A DNA stretch of 64,000 nucleotides from NCBI RefSeq assembly GCF_020687685.1, contig NZ_JAJEWM010000001.1:1116001-1180000 (forward strand), read 5' to 3'. The stretch is from Tessaracoccus sp. OS52. GTDB taxonomy: Bacteria; Actinomycetota; Actinomycetes; Propionibacteriales; Propionibacteriaceae. Under the pieces are notes generated by a model that ran no database searches, was not told where the DNA came from, and was given only the letters and a program-made list of their open reading frames with translations. The position numbers and the translations under genes are program-made. Below are positions 9,431 through 19,882 of the stretch, piece after piece (position 1 is the stretch's first letter; the number at the start of each line of letters is the position of its first letter).

Positions 9431-9733
9431 CTACCTCCTCGGAAGGTCCAGCTTGTTGATGAGCCGGCCCGGTGCGTTGTGGCCCATGTTGCGGAGCCAA
9501 CGGCGCTGGATGAACCGGTTCATCACCAGCTGGGAGACTCCGACGCCCAGACCGCTCGAGATCGCCCAGATCAGGGCGCTGCTCAGCGGGGTCTCGGGAT
9601 CGTTGGGGTCCGGTGGCTCGTCGCCCGTGGTGGCTTCCCAGATCTTGGTGACCAGCTTCTGCGCGACGAGGGTGGTGGTCGCCCCCAGCACGCCGGCGTA
9701 GATCTTCCAGAAGATCTTCTCGGACACGGCCAT
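9431..9733 (-). CDS. DUF4235 membrane protein
   Basis: 100 residues with two hydrophobic segments: KIFWKIYAGVLGATTTLVAQ near the N terminus and a glycine-rich stretch (ALIWAISSGLGVGVSQLV) after a hydrophilic DEPPDPNDP loop. This matches the small actinobacterial DUF4235 family of integral membrane proteins of unknown role. ATG 9733 is chosen for AAAGGA upstream. It converges on DUF4193 with three bases between stops. Confidence 0.78.
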   Translation of the reverse strand: MAVSEKIFWKIYAGVLGATTTLVAQKLVTKIWEATTGDEPPDPNDPETPLSSALIWAISSGLGVGVSQLVMNRFIQRRWLRNMGHNAPGRLINKLDLPRR

Positions 9734-9784
9734 GGTGTTCCTTTCGTAGCCTGACTGCAGTTCATTATGGTGCAGAACGCGGGC

Positions 9785-9790
9785 TAGATT
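9785..9790 (+). promoter_or_regulatory. -10 box of the DUF3093-dut operon
   Basis: TAGATT ends six bases before GTG 9797; leaderless layout. Confidence 0.55.
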
Positions 9791-9796
9791 TGGGGT

Positions 9797-10252
9797 GTGG
9801 CTTATCAAGAACGTCTGCGGGTCCCCTGGTGGTGGTGGTTCGTAGCCCTCCTAGCGGTCGGCAGCCTCGCCGTCGCCCTGTTCGCCTACCTGACCGTCCC
9901 GTTGGCCACCGCGGTGGTTGTGCTGTTCGCGTTCGCGGTGGGCGCGGTGGCGTACTCCTACGGCAACGCCGCGGTCAGCGTCTCGGGTGACCGGCTCAGT
10001 GTCGGACGCTTCAGCGTGGAGGGGAAGTGGATCCGGGGTGCGGAGGCACTCCAGGGCGACGCGGCCGTCGCAGCCCTGGGGCCCGAGGCGGACACGAGGG
10101 ACTTCCTCCAGACCCGACCCTACGTCCGGGACCTGGTCAGGGTGGACCTGGCGGATCCGGCGGACCCGCACCCGCACTGGCTGGTCAGCTCCCGCAACCC
10201 CGACGAACTCGCCAGCGCCATCCGTGCCATCGCTGGAGGTGGGCGTCCGTGA
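9797..10252 (+). CDS. DUF3093 membrane protein
   Basis: 151 residues. Two N-terminal membrane helices ([20 protein letters not shown] and a second to about residue 55) precede a cytosolic beta domain ending in [15 protein letters not shown]. The DUF3093 family always accompanies dut in actinobacteria; role unknown. GTG 9797 lies six bases after TAGATT, which suggests a leaderless mRNA. It overlaps dut by GTGA. Confidence 0.85.
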   Translation: MAYQERLRVPWWWWFVALLAVGSLAVALFAYLTVPLATAVVVLFAFAVGAVAYSYGNAAVSVSGDRLSVGRFSVEGKWIRGAEALQGDAAVAALGPEADTRDFLQTRPYVRDLVRVDLADPADPHPHWLVSSRNPDELASAIRAIAGGGRP

Positions 10253-10716
10253 ACATCCCGGTGGTGGTTGATGCCCCTGACCTGATGCCCGCCTACGCCC
10301 GTCCGGGGGATGCGGGAGCCGACCTGCGAAGCACCACCGACGTCGTGCTGGGGCCCGGTGAGCGGGTTCTCGTGGGCACCGGCGTCCGACTGGCGCTGCC
10401 GGAGGGCACGGTGGGGCTGGTGACACCCAGATCAGGTCTTGCGGCGCGCCAGGGGTTGGGGATCGTCAACTCGCCGGGAGTCATCGACTCCGGGTATCGC
10501 GGCGAGGTGATGGTCTGCCTGGTCAACCACGACCCGCGCGAGCCGATCACACTGCGGGCAGGGGACCGGATCGCCCAACTGGTGGTGGTGCCCTTCGTGA
10601 GCGCTAGCTTTTCACCCGTGGCCAGCCTCGACGAGACGGAGCGCGGTGCGGGTGGTTATGGTTCAACAGGAGTGGGGCGACAAATCCCCGTCAAGCCAGG
10701 GAGGCTGCAACAGTGA
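10249..10716 (+). CDS. dut: dUTP diphosphatase (dUTPase)
   Basis: 155 residues; hydrolyses dUTP to dUMP and PPi, keeping uracil out of DNA. All five trimeric dUTPase motifs are present: [10 protein letters not shown], a second near the [11 protein letters not shown] strand, [11 protein letters not shown], the uridine hairpin [11 protein letters not shown], and the C-terminal GGYGSTG arm. GTG 10249 overlaps the DUF3093 stop. Its own stop overlaps the DUF3710 GTG, so three genes are translationally coupled. Confidence 0.95.
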   Translation: MNIPVVVDAPDLMPAYARPGDAGADLRSTTDVVLGPGERVLVGTGVRLALPEGTVGLVTPRSGLAARQGLGIVNSPGVIDSGYRGEVMVCLVNHDPREPITLRAGDRIAQLVVVPFVSASFSPVASLDETERGAGGYGSTGVGRQIPVKPGRLQQ

Positions 10717-11459
10717 TTTTCGGACGCAAGAACGACGAGGCCGTCGAAGCGGACGTCGAGGCGGACGCCTCCGAGGACCTCACGGTGCTGGAGGAGGCCC
10801 TCGAGGCCGACGACTCGGACAGCCAGACCGTGGCGGACTCCGGCGAGTCGGATGATGCCTCCGCGTGGGCCGAGATGGATGCCGCCTTCGATCGGGAGTG
10901 GGGCCCCTTCGACTTCGAGGAGGTCGACCTGGAGGCCGACGACGTCAAGCGCCTGGACCTCGGGACCCTCGTGGTCACCCCCTTCGAGAAGATGACGATG
11001 CAGCTCCAGGTGGACAAGGCCAAGGAGAGGGTCCAGGCCATCCTCGTCGCCGATGGCGCCTCCGCGCTGGAGGTGGCCGTGTTCGCCGGTCCCGTGCGGA
11101 CGTCGCTGCTGCCGGAGATCCGCGAGGAGATCATCGCCGCCACCGAGCGGGAGAAGGGTCAGGTCCAGGTGGTCAGGGGACCCTTCGGTGCGGAACTGCG
11201 CCGACGGCTCCCAGTGACGGACCCGAAGGGCAACCCGGCCATCCACGTCTCCCGCACCTGGCTCGTCGACGGACCCGGGTGGGTGCTGCGTGGCGTGCTG
11301 ATGGGCAAAGCGGCCCTGAACCCCAAGGACGAGGAGGCCCAGCTCACCTTGTTCGAGTTCTTCAGCAACCTCGTGGTGCGACGCGGCACGAAGCCCGCCG
11401 CACCCGGAAGCCTGTTGCCCATGTCGGTGCCCACTGCGGAGAACCAGACGGAGGAGTGA
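10713..11459 (+). CDS. DUF3710 family protein
   Basis: 248 residues. The first ~60 residues are an acidic, low-complexity tail; the rest is a folded alpha/beta domain with [30 protein letters not shown] and [16 protein letters not shown] blocks typical of DUF3710. The family follows dut throughout actinobacteria, but its function is unknown. GTG 10713 overlaps the dut stop, and the end overlaps the OB-fold gene by ATGA. Confidence 0.85.
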   Translation: MIFGRKNDEAVEADVEADASEDLTVLEEALEADDSDSQTVADSGESDDASAWAEMDAAFDREWGPFDFEEVDLEADDVKRLDLGTLVVTPFEKMTMQLQVDKAKERVQAILVADGASALEVAVFAGPVRTSLLPEIREEIIAATEREKGQVQVVRGPFGAELRRRLPVTDPKGNPAIHVSRTWLVDGPGWVLRGVLMGKAALNPKDEEAQLTLFEFFSNLVVRRGTKPAAPGSLLPMSVPTAENQTEE

Positions 11460-11830
11460 TGTCTCAGAGATCCGCTGCCCATCGGTCCTTCGGTGACCGG
11501 GTGCGCAGGCTCTTCTCCACCGCCGAGCAACTGGAGGCGGAAGACCTGGAGGAGCGCTCGCTGGAAAGCGGCGCCGAGCACATCGCCGGCGCTGCTCCGC
11601 GCTCCAGGGTGAAGTTCCGGGGCACGGTCACGTCGATCACGACGGCGCCGGACTCGGGCTGGCTGGAGGCGGTCCTGAACGACGGGACCGGCACGGTGAA
11701 GCTTGTCTGGATGGGTCACCACCGGCTCGAATGCGTCGTGCCAGGCTCGGACCTGCTGGTCTCCGGCAGGCTGGCGGGCGACGCTGGTGCCGGGGTGATC
11801 TACAACCCGGAGTTCGAGGTGGTGTCGTAG
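11459..11830 (+). CDS. OB-fold nucleic acid-binding protein
   Basis: 123 residues with a single OB fold from about residue 50: KFRGTVTSITTAPDSGWLEA, then LNDGTGTVKLVWMG and DLLVSGRL. This is the small OB protein that follows DUF3710 in the conserved dut neighbourhood; a nucleic-acid role is inferred from the fold. The last 31 bases overlap the 3' end of the opposite ceoC gene. Confidence 0.82.
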   Translation: MSQRSAAHRSFGDRVRRLFSTAEQLEAEDLEERSLESGAEHIAGAAPRSRVKFRGTVTSITTAPDSGWLEAVLNDGTGTVKLVWMGHHRLECVVPGSDLLVSGRLAGDAGAGVIYNPEFEVVS

Positions 11831-12501
11831 TCGTGGCCGGGCCCGCCCTGCTCGAACATCGCGGCAAGTCTGGCCTGTGAGTCCTGGGAGACGACGAACA
11901 GCATCTCGTCGGCGGCTTCGAGGGCACCCTCGCGCTCGGGAACCATCGGCAGGCCGTCACGAATGATGGCCACGAGGGCGACGTCGCGGGGCAGGTCGAG
12001 ATCTCCGATACGGCGGCCGACGAAGGGGCTGCCCTCCGGCAGTCTGATCTCGGACAGGTTCGTCGTCGACTGGTTGAACGTGAACAGCCGCACCAGGTCA
12101 CCGGTGGAGACGGCCTCCTCCACGAGGGCGGACATGATGCGGGGTGTGGAGACTGCGACGTCGACCCCCCAGACCTCGTCGAACATCCACTCGTTGCCGG
12201 GATGGTTGACCCGGCCGACGGTGCGGGGTACGCCGAACTCGGTCTTGGCGAGCAGGGAGTGCACCAGGTTGGCCTTGTCATCCCCGGTTGCGGCGATCGC
12301 GACGTCGCAGTTCTCCAGTTCCGCCTCCTCCAGGCTCTGCAACTCACAGGCATCGGCCTGGAACCACTCCGCACCGGGGACCGAGTCCGGCTTGATGGCG
12401 TGCGGGTCCCTGTCGATGAGCAGGACCTGATGGCCGTTGGAGATTAGCTCCCGGGCGATGGAACGCCCGACGTTGCCGGCCCCTGCGATTGCGACGCGCA
12501 T
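11800..12501 (-). CDS. ceoC: TrkA-type K+ uptake regulator CeoC (RCK domain)
   Basis: 233 residues: an N-terminal Rossmann RCK_N domain starting AIAGAGNVGRSIARELISNG, with the NAD/ATP-binding acidic residue in LLIDRD, and a C-terminal RCK_C domain around residues 140-215. Such proteins gate potassium channels or transporters in response to nucleotides. ATG 12501 has GGAGT upstream. Eight bases separate it from the ceoB stop, so ceoB-ceoC is one operon. The transporter they control is most likely the divergent permease at 13327. Confidence 0.88.
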   Translation of the reverse strand: MRVAIAGAGNVGRSIARELISNGHQVLLIDRDPHAIKPDSVPGAEWFQADACELQSLEEAELENCDVAIAATGDDKANLVHSLLAKTEFGVPRTVGRVNHPGNEWMFDEVWGVDVAVSTPRIMSALVEEAVSTGDLVRLFTFNQSTTNLSEIRLPEGSPFVGRRIGDLDLPRDVALVAIIRDGLPMVPEREGALEAADEMLFVVSQDSQARLAAMFEQGGPGHDYDTTSNSGL

Positions 12502-12509
12502 GTGGACTC

Positions 12510-13172
12510 CTAGTGCTTCGTGGGAGGAACGGCGAAGGTGGTCTCGATGTCGGAGGTGCGTTCGGTCTCGCACCCGACGAAGATGATGTCCCCGTCCTGG
12601 TAGACCGTCTCGCTGTCCGGCACCATGCCCCGCCCGACGCGGGAGATGAACGGGATGGGGGCGTGCACGGCCGCCGAGAGATCCCGAATCCGTTTGCCCA
12701 CCCAGCCACTGTGGACGAAGACCTGGATGAGCCTGACCTGACCGGACGGGTCCCGCCACACCGGCTCGCTTCCCTCCGGCAGCAGTCGGCGCAGCACCTG
12801 CCCGACGGTCCAGCGCACGGTCGCGACGGTGGGGATCCCGAGCCGTTCGTAGACCAGGGCCCGCCCTTGGTCGTAGATGCGCGCGACGACGTTGTCGATC
12901 GCGTAACCCTCCCGCACCACGCGTGCGGCCAGGATGTTGGAGTTGTCACCGCTGGAGACGGCGGCGAAACCGTCGGCCTGCCTGATCCCGGCGGCCTCAA
13001 GGACCTCGCGGTCGAAGCCGACGCCCTTGACGGTGGTTCCCTGGAAGTCGCTGCCGAGCCTTCGGAAGGCCTCGACGTTGACGTCGATCACGGCGACGCT
13101 GTGGCCGCGCTTCTCGAGTCCGCGGGCCAGGCCCGCCCCCACGCGTCCGCACCCCATGATGACGATGTGCAC
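12510..13172 (-). CDS. ceoB: TrkA-type K+ uptake regulator CeoB (RCK domain)
   Basis: 220 residues; RCK_N begins IVIMGCGRVGAGLARGLEKR with the acidic loop AVIDVN, followed by a C-terminal RCK_C half (about 135-210). First gene of the ceoB-ceoC operon. GTG 13172 is preceded by GGAGGAG. It is divergent from the APC-type permease; together these match the mycobacterial CeoB/CeoC - Rv2690c arrangement. Two separate single-RCK proteins replace one two-domain TrkA. Confidence 0.88.
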   Translation of the reverse strand: MHIVIMGCGRVGAGLARGLEKRGHSVAVIDVNVEAFRRLGSDFQGTTVKGVGFDREVLEAAGIRQADGFAAVSSGDNSNILAARVVREGYAIDNVVARIYDQGRALVYERLGIPTVATVRWTVGQVLRRLLPEGSEPVWRDPSGQVRLIQVFVHSGWVGKRIRDLSAAVHAPIPFISRVGRGMVPDSETVYQDGDIIFVGCETERTSDIETTFAVPPTKH

Positions 13173-13314
13173 TGCCGTCTCCTCCGGGTTCGACCAGTTC
13201 GTGCCGCCATCCTAGCCAGCCGGGCCCCCGGCCACCGAAGTTGACCGAGGAGGACGCCGGCGCGGCGGTGATCGGCCAGTGAGCGGGGGATTTCCGCAGG
13301 ACTGGCGACGGGAC

Positions 13315-13320
13315 TACCTT
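13315..13320 (+). promoter_or_regulatory. -10 box of the K+ transporter gene
   Basis: TACCTT ends six bases before GTG 13327. This decides the start: an upstream GTG (13279) would lie before the promoter. Confidence 0.5.
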
Positions 13321-13326
13321 TTGTCA

Positions 13327-15330
13327 GTGACCATCCTCTCCGGGTTCAAGCGCGTTGTCGTCGGACGCAGGCTTCCCAACGAACAACTGGGTGAGACCCT
13401 CTTGCCGAAACGACTGGCGCTGCCGGTCTTCGCCTCAGACGCGCTCAGTTCCGTCGCCTATGCCCCGGACGAGATCCTGATCACCCTCTCGCTGGCGGGC
13501 ATGGCGGGCTACCTGTTCTCGTGGCAGATCGGTGTGGCGGTTGCCGTGGTGGTCGCCGTGGTCGTGTGGTCCTACCGGCAGACGGTGCGCGCCTACCCCA
13601 CCGGGGGCGGCGACTACGAGGTGGCCGCGGCCAACCTCGGCCGCCCGGCGGCCCTGACCGTCGCATCCGCGCTGATGGTGGACTACGTCCTCACCGTTGC
13701 GGTCTCGGTGTCCGCCGGGGTCATCAACGCGCAGGCGATGATCGGCTGGATCGAGGGGCGCGAGGCACTGGTGGCGGCTGTCGTGATCATCGTGATCACC
13801 GTCATGAACCTGCGTGGCGTCCGCGAGTCGGGAACGTTCTTCGCCGTCCCCACCTATGTGTTCATGGCCTCGATGCTGTTGATGCTCGGCATCGGCCTGT
13901 TCCGCATCCTCGTACTCGGGCACGACCTCGTGAGCGAGACGGCCCACCTGATAGTGGTTGCGCCCGAGGGGTCCGGGGAAGCCGTGGGCTGGGTGCTGGT
14001 GGCCGTGCTGGCCCGGGCCTTCTCCTCCGGTTGCGCAGCGCTGACGGGTGTGGAGGCCATCAGCAACGGTGTGCCCGCCTTCCGGCCCCCGAAGAGCCGC
14101 AACGCCGCGACGGTGCTCGCCCTGCTCGGCGGCCTCGCGGTCACGATGATCCTCGGCATCATGGCGCTGGCCAAGCTGACCAACGTGCACCTGATCGATG
14201 AACTGACGGGCGCCCACTACGTGGATCCGGCCGGCAACGAGATCCACACCGCCGCGGTGACCGTCATCGCCCAGCTTGCCCGCGTGGTCTTCGGAGACTG
14301 GCTGCCCGTGGCGTTCTACGTCGTGCTGACCGCGACGATGGTGATCCTCTTCCTGGCCGCCAACACCGCGTTCAACGGCTTCCCCAGCCTGGCGTCGATC
14401 CTGGCCAAGGACGGCTTCCTGCCCCGCCAGCTCCACTCCCGTGGCGACCGGCTCGCCTACTCCAACGGCATCGTGACCCTCTCGATCAGCGCGATCGCGC
14501 TGGTGTGGATCTTCGACGCCTCGGTCACCGCGCTGATCCAGCTCTACGTCGTCGGCGTGTTCATCTCCTTCACCGTCGGGCAGGCCGGGATGGTCCGGCA
14601 CTGGAACCGGGAACTGGTGGGGGTCACCGACGGTGGCGAACGTCGCCGGATGCAGCGCTCACGGCTGGTCAACGCCGTCGGCGCCGCCATCACCGGCGTC
14701 GTGCTCGTCATCGTGCTGATTTCGAAGTTCACCCACGGCGCCTACCTGGCGCTGGTGGCGATGGCCGTCATGTACCTGCTGATGACGTTCATCAGCCGCC
14801 ACTACCGGGCGGTGGAGCGTGAGGTCGCGCTCACCGACGACTCCGACCGCGCCCTGCCCAGCCGCGTGCGGGCCGTCGTCCTCGTGCAGGAGGTCAACCT
14901 GCCGACGATGAAGGCCGTCAACTTCGCCAAGGCCGGGCGGAACAACTCGATCGCGGCGGTGATGGTCGCCGTCGACCCGGAGGAGACCCAGCGGATCCTC
15001 GATGCCTGGCATGCGGAGGACTTCGGGATCCCGCTCACGGTGGTTGCATCGCCCTACCGTGAGATCACCGGCCCGTTCATCCGCTACGTGTCGGACCTGC
15101 GCACCTCCAACCCCCGCGACGTCGTGGCGGTCTACATCCCCGAGTACGTCGTGGGGCACTGGTGGGAGACCATCCTGCACAACCAGACGGCCTTCTTCAT
15201 ACGGACGAGGCTGCACTTCATGCCGGGCGTCATGGTCATCAGCGTCCCCTACCAGTTGCGCTCGTCCGGGCTGGCGAAGGAGCGGGTCAACAAGGCCTCG
15301 CGTCCGCGCAACCGGGGGATCACGTCTTGA
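13327..15330 (+). CDS. APC-superfamily transporter, KimA/YdaO-like K+ uptake candidate
   Basis: 667 residues with about twelve membrane helices in the first ~460 residues (ALPVFASDALSSVAYAPDEI marks TM1) and a soluble USP-like C-terminal domain (~500-660). This two-part layout is that of the KimA/YdaO potassium importers in the APC superfamily; older annotation calls them amino acid permeases. The divergent ceoB/ceoC regulators support a K+ role. I use GTG 13327, six bases after TACCTT (13315-13320), a leaderless pattern; GTG 13279 would add 16 residues. It overlaps the next gene as TTGA. Confidence 0.8.
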   Translation: MTILSGFKRVVVGRRLPNEQLGETLLPKRLALPVFASDALSSVAYAPDEILITLSLAGMAGYLFSWQIGVAVAVVVAVVVWSYRQTVRAYPTGGGDYEVAAANLGRPAALTVASALMVDYVLTVAVSVSAGVINAQAMIGWIEGREALVAAVVIIVITVMNLRGVRESGTFFAVPTYVFMASMLLMLGIGLFRILVLGHDLVSETAHLIVVAPEGSGEAVGWVLVAVLARAFSSGCAALTGVEAISNGVPAFRPPKSRNAATVLALLGGLAVTMILGIMALAKLTNVHLIDELTGAHYVDPAGNEIHTAAVTVIAQLARVVFGDWLPVAFYVVLTATMVILFLAANTAFNGFPSLASILAKDGFLPRQLHSRGDRLAYSNGIVTLSISAIALVWIFDASVTALIQLYVVGVFISFTVGQAGMVRHWNRELVGVTDGGERRRMQRSRLVNAVGAAITGVVLVIVLISKFTHGAYLALVAMAVMYLLMTFISRHYRAVEREVALTDDSDRALPSRVRAVVLVQEVNLPTMKAVNFAKAGRNNSIAAVMVAVDPEETQRILDAWHAEDFGIPLTVVASPYREITGPFIRYVSDLRTSNPRDVVAVYIPEYVVGHWWETILHNQTAFFIRTRLHFMPGVMVISVPYQLRSSGLAKERVNKASRPRNRGITS

Positions 15331-16454
15331 CCGTGCTGGAACTGGAACTCGAACGCGTCGCCCATGGGGGCTTCGTCGTGGCGCGCGCCGACGAGAAGGT
15401 GGTCTTCGTAACCGGTGGCCTACCTGGTGAATTCGTGCGCGCCGAGGTGGTCTCGCGCGCCAAGCGGTTCGACCGTGCCCGCGTGGTCGAGGTGCTGCGG
15501 CCGTCTCCGGGGAGGGTGGTGCCGCCCTGCCCGATCGCCGAGGAATGCGGGGGCTGCGACTGGCAGCACGCCTCTCCCGAACTCCAGCTCGAGCTCAAGA
15601 CGGCCGTAGTCGCCGAGCAACTGGAGCGGCTGGCCGGAATCGCCTGGGACGGAAGCGTGCAGTCGGTCGGCAGCGCCGTCGGTTCCAGGACGCGGATGCG
15701 CTACGCCGTCGACGAAGAGGGTCGGGTGGGACTGCGAGGCCGCCGCAGTCATGACGTCGTCGCGCTGCCCGAGCAGGGGTGCCTGGTGGCCGCCGACGGA
15801 CCCCGCACGGCAGAGTTGCGCCGGCTCGGGGCTGGCAGGAGCGAACTGCAGGTGGTGAACGCCGACGGCCGCCTGACGGTGCTGGCCGACGGCCGGCCGG
15901 TGGTCGGCTCGCGGACGGTTACCCAGCGGGTACGCGGGCGCGACTACCGGGTCTCGGCGTCGGGCTTCTGGCAGGTCCATCCCAGCGCGGCGGAGCTGCT
16001 GACCGGCGCCGTCCTGGAAGGCCTTGGGCCGAGGCCGGGGGAGACCGCGCTCGACCTCTACTGCGGAGTGGGCCCGTTCGCGGGTGCCCTGGCCGACCGC
16101 GGCTGCGACGTCCTGGGCATCGAACTGAGCCGCGAGGCGATCAACCACGCCCGCCGCAACGTTCCCGAGGCCCGGTTCCTGGCGGCCCCGCTCGCGGGGG
16201 CGCTCGACGCCTTCCCGGCTGCGGCAGATCTCGTCGTCCTGGATCCGCCCCGCAAGGGAGCGGGTTCGGAGGTGGTGACGGCGATCGCCGGCCTCGGCGC
16301 GCGGGCGGTCGCCTACGTCGCGTGCGACCCCGCCGCGCTGGCACGCGACCTCGCAACGTTCGCGGCGTTGGGGTATCACCCCGACAGCATCGAGGCCTGG
16401 GACCTCTTCCCGATGACGCACCACGTCGAGTGCGTGGCCATCCTGCGACGCTGA
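15327..16454 (+). CDS. TRAM-domain class I SAM RNA (uracil-5-)methyltransferase, TrmA/RumA family
   Basis: 375 residues. An N-terminal TRAM domain (LELERVAHGGFVVARA) is followed by a 4Fe-4S cluster motif (CPIAEECGGCDW), FWQVHPSAAELL and the SAM site LDLYCGVGPFAGALA. The catalytic Cys is in YVACDPAALARDL, with DPPRKG before it and a C-terminal MTHHVECVA. The family methylates C5 of uridine in 23S rRNA or tRNA; which site is modified is not readable. TTG 15327 overlaps the transporter stop. A GTG at 15333 is an alternative. Confidence 0.87.
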   Translation: MTVLELELERVAHGGFVVARADEKVVFVTGGLPGEFVRAEVVSRAKRFDRARVVEVLRPSPGRVVPPCPIAEECGGCDWQHASPELQLELKTAVVAEQLERLAGIAWDGSVQSVGSAVGSRTRMRYAVDEEGRVGLRGRRSHDVVALPEQGCLVAADGPRTAELRRLGAGRSELQVVNADGRLTVLADGRPVVGSRTVTQRVRGRDYRVSASGFWQVHPSAAELLTGAVLEGLGPRPGETALDLYCGVGPFAGALADRGCDVLGIELSREAINHARRNVPEARFLAAPLAGALDAFPAAADLVVLDPPRKGAGSEVVTAIAGLGARAVAYVACDPAALARDLATFAALGYHPDSIEAWDLFPMTHHVECVAILRR

Positions 16455-16476
16455 AGGGCCTGCGGTCCTAGACTGC

Positions 16477-16509
16477 TTGACAACGGTGGCAGTAACGGTG
16501 GACTAGTGA
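16477..16509 (+). promoter_or_regulatory. candidate aconitase promoter
   Basis: TTGACA at 16477-16482 is a perfect -35 box. The -10 is less clear: GACTAG at 16501-16506 (18-base spacer) or TAGTGA at 16504-16509. The 14-bp palindrome lies immediately downstream, which would put a bound repressor over the transcription start. Confidence 0.5.
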
Positions 16510-16511
16510 TA

Positions 16512-16525
16512 TCTTGATATCAAGA
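16512..16525. promoter_or_regulatory. 14-bp palindrome, probable operator of aconitase
   Basis: TCTTGATATCAAGA is a perfect palindrome 20 bases before the aconitase ATG. It sits between the -35/-10 region and the ribosome site, where a dimeric repressor would block initiation. Which regulator binds is unknown; no regulator gene is adjacent. Confidence 0.55.
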
Positions 16526-16545
16526 CAAGTGAGCAGAGGAGAGCG

Positions 16546-19374
<2,829 letters not shown>

Positions 19375-19394
19375 CGCTTCCGCTTTGAGAAGTA

Positions 19395-19426
19395 CCAGCC
19401 CCTGCGGCGAACCGCCGCAGGGCTGG
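19395..19426 (+). terminator. hairpin after aconitase
   Basis: CCAGCCCCTGCGGCG and CGCCGCAGGGCTGG form a 14-bp stem with a one-base bulge and an AAC loop, 20 bases after the acnA stop. The T tract behind it is poor (CTCTTTCC), so termination may be weak. Confidence 0.55.
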
Positions 19427-19459
19427 ACTCTTTCCAGCGTCGGGTGTTTAATCGAACAC

Positions 19460-19849
19460 ATGTTCGATGAAGATGAAGTGATTCGCGTCTACGTGCCACC
19501 GGGCTGGCCTGCATCGGTTCGGCCACCGGGGGCTCCGGGATGGTTGAAGTCTGCCACTGCATTCCTGCTCGACTGCTGTCCCGCCGAGTACCGCGGCTAC
19601 CCGGTGGTCCTGCGCCACCCCGTCGTCCTGGCCCGCTTCGCCCGCCAGTTCGTGGCCGGTCAATTGGCGTCGACGCGCGACAACCTCGCCGGGTCCCGTC
19701 CGGATCTCTCAGGGCTGGTCGACACGTCCACAGCCGACGCCGTGGTGGGGGTGCTGCAGCAGGAGGAGGCTCGGCTGGTGCGTGTCGCCCGGGCGGTGGA
19801 ACTGGTGGAGCAGGCCCTCCGGGACGTGCGTTTCGTGCCCAAGCTGTGA
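19460..19849 (+). CDS. hypothetical protein
   Basis: 129 residues from ATG 19460, which lies seven bases after TTTAAT and may be leaderless. I do not recognise a family. The sequence is soluble-looking: an N-terminal beta/proline segment (VYVPPGWPASVRPPGAPGWL), a hydrophobic helix with Cys-Cys (TAFLLDCCPAEY), then two amphipathic helices ending in EARLVRVARAVELVEQAL. It has third-position GC like its neighbours and sits alone between acnA and dxs. Real coding is likely, function unknown. Confidence 0.65.
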   Translation: MFDEDEVIRVYVPPGWPASVRPPGAPGWLKSATAFLLDCCPAEYRGYPVVLRHPVVLARFARQFVAGQLASTRDNLAGSRPDLSGLVDTSTADAVVGVLQQEEARLVRVARAVELVEQALRDVRFVPKL

Positions 19850-19869
19850 GCCATTCGTGGGTGACGCCC

Positions 19870-19875
19870 TAGTAT
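19870..19875 (+). promoter_or_regulatory. -10 box of dxs
   Basis: TAGTAT ends seven bases before ATG 19883; leaderless layout. Confidence 0.55.
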
Positions 19876-19882
19876 TGAGTCC

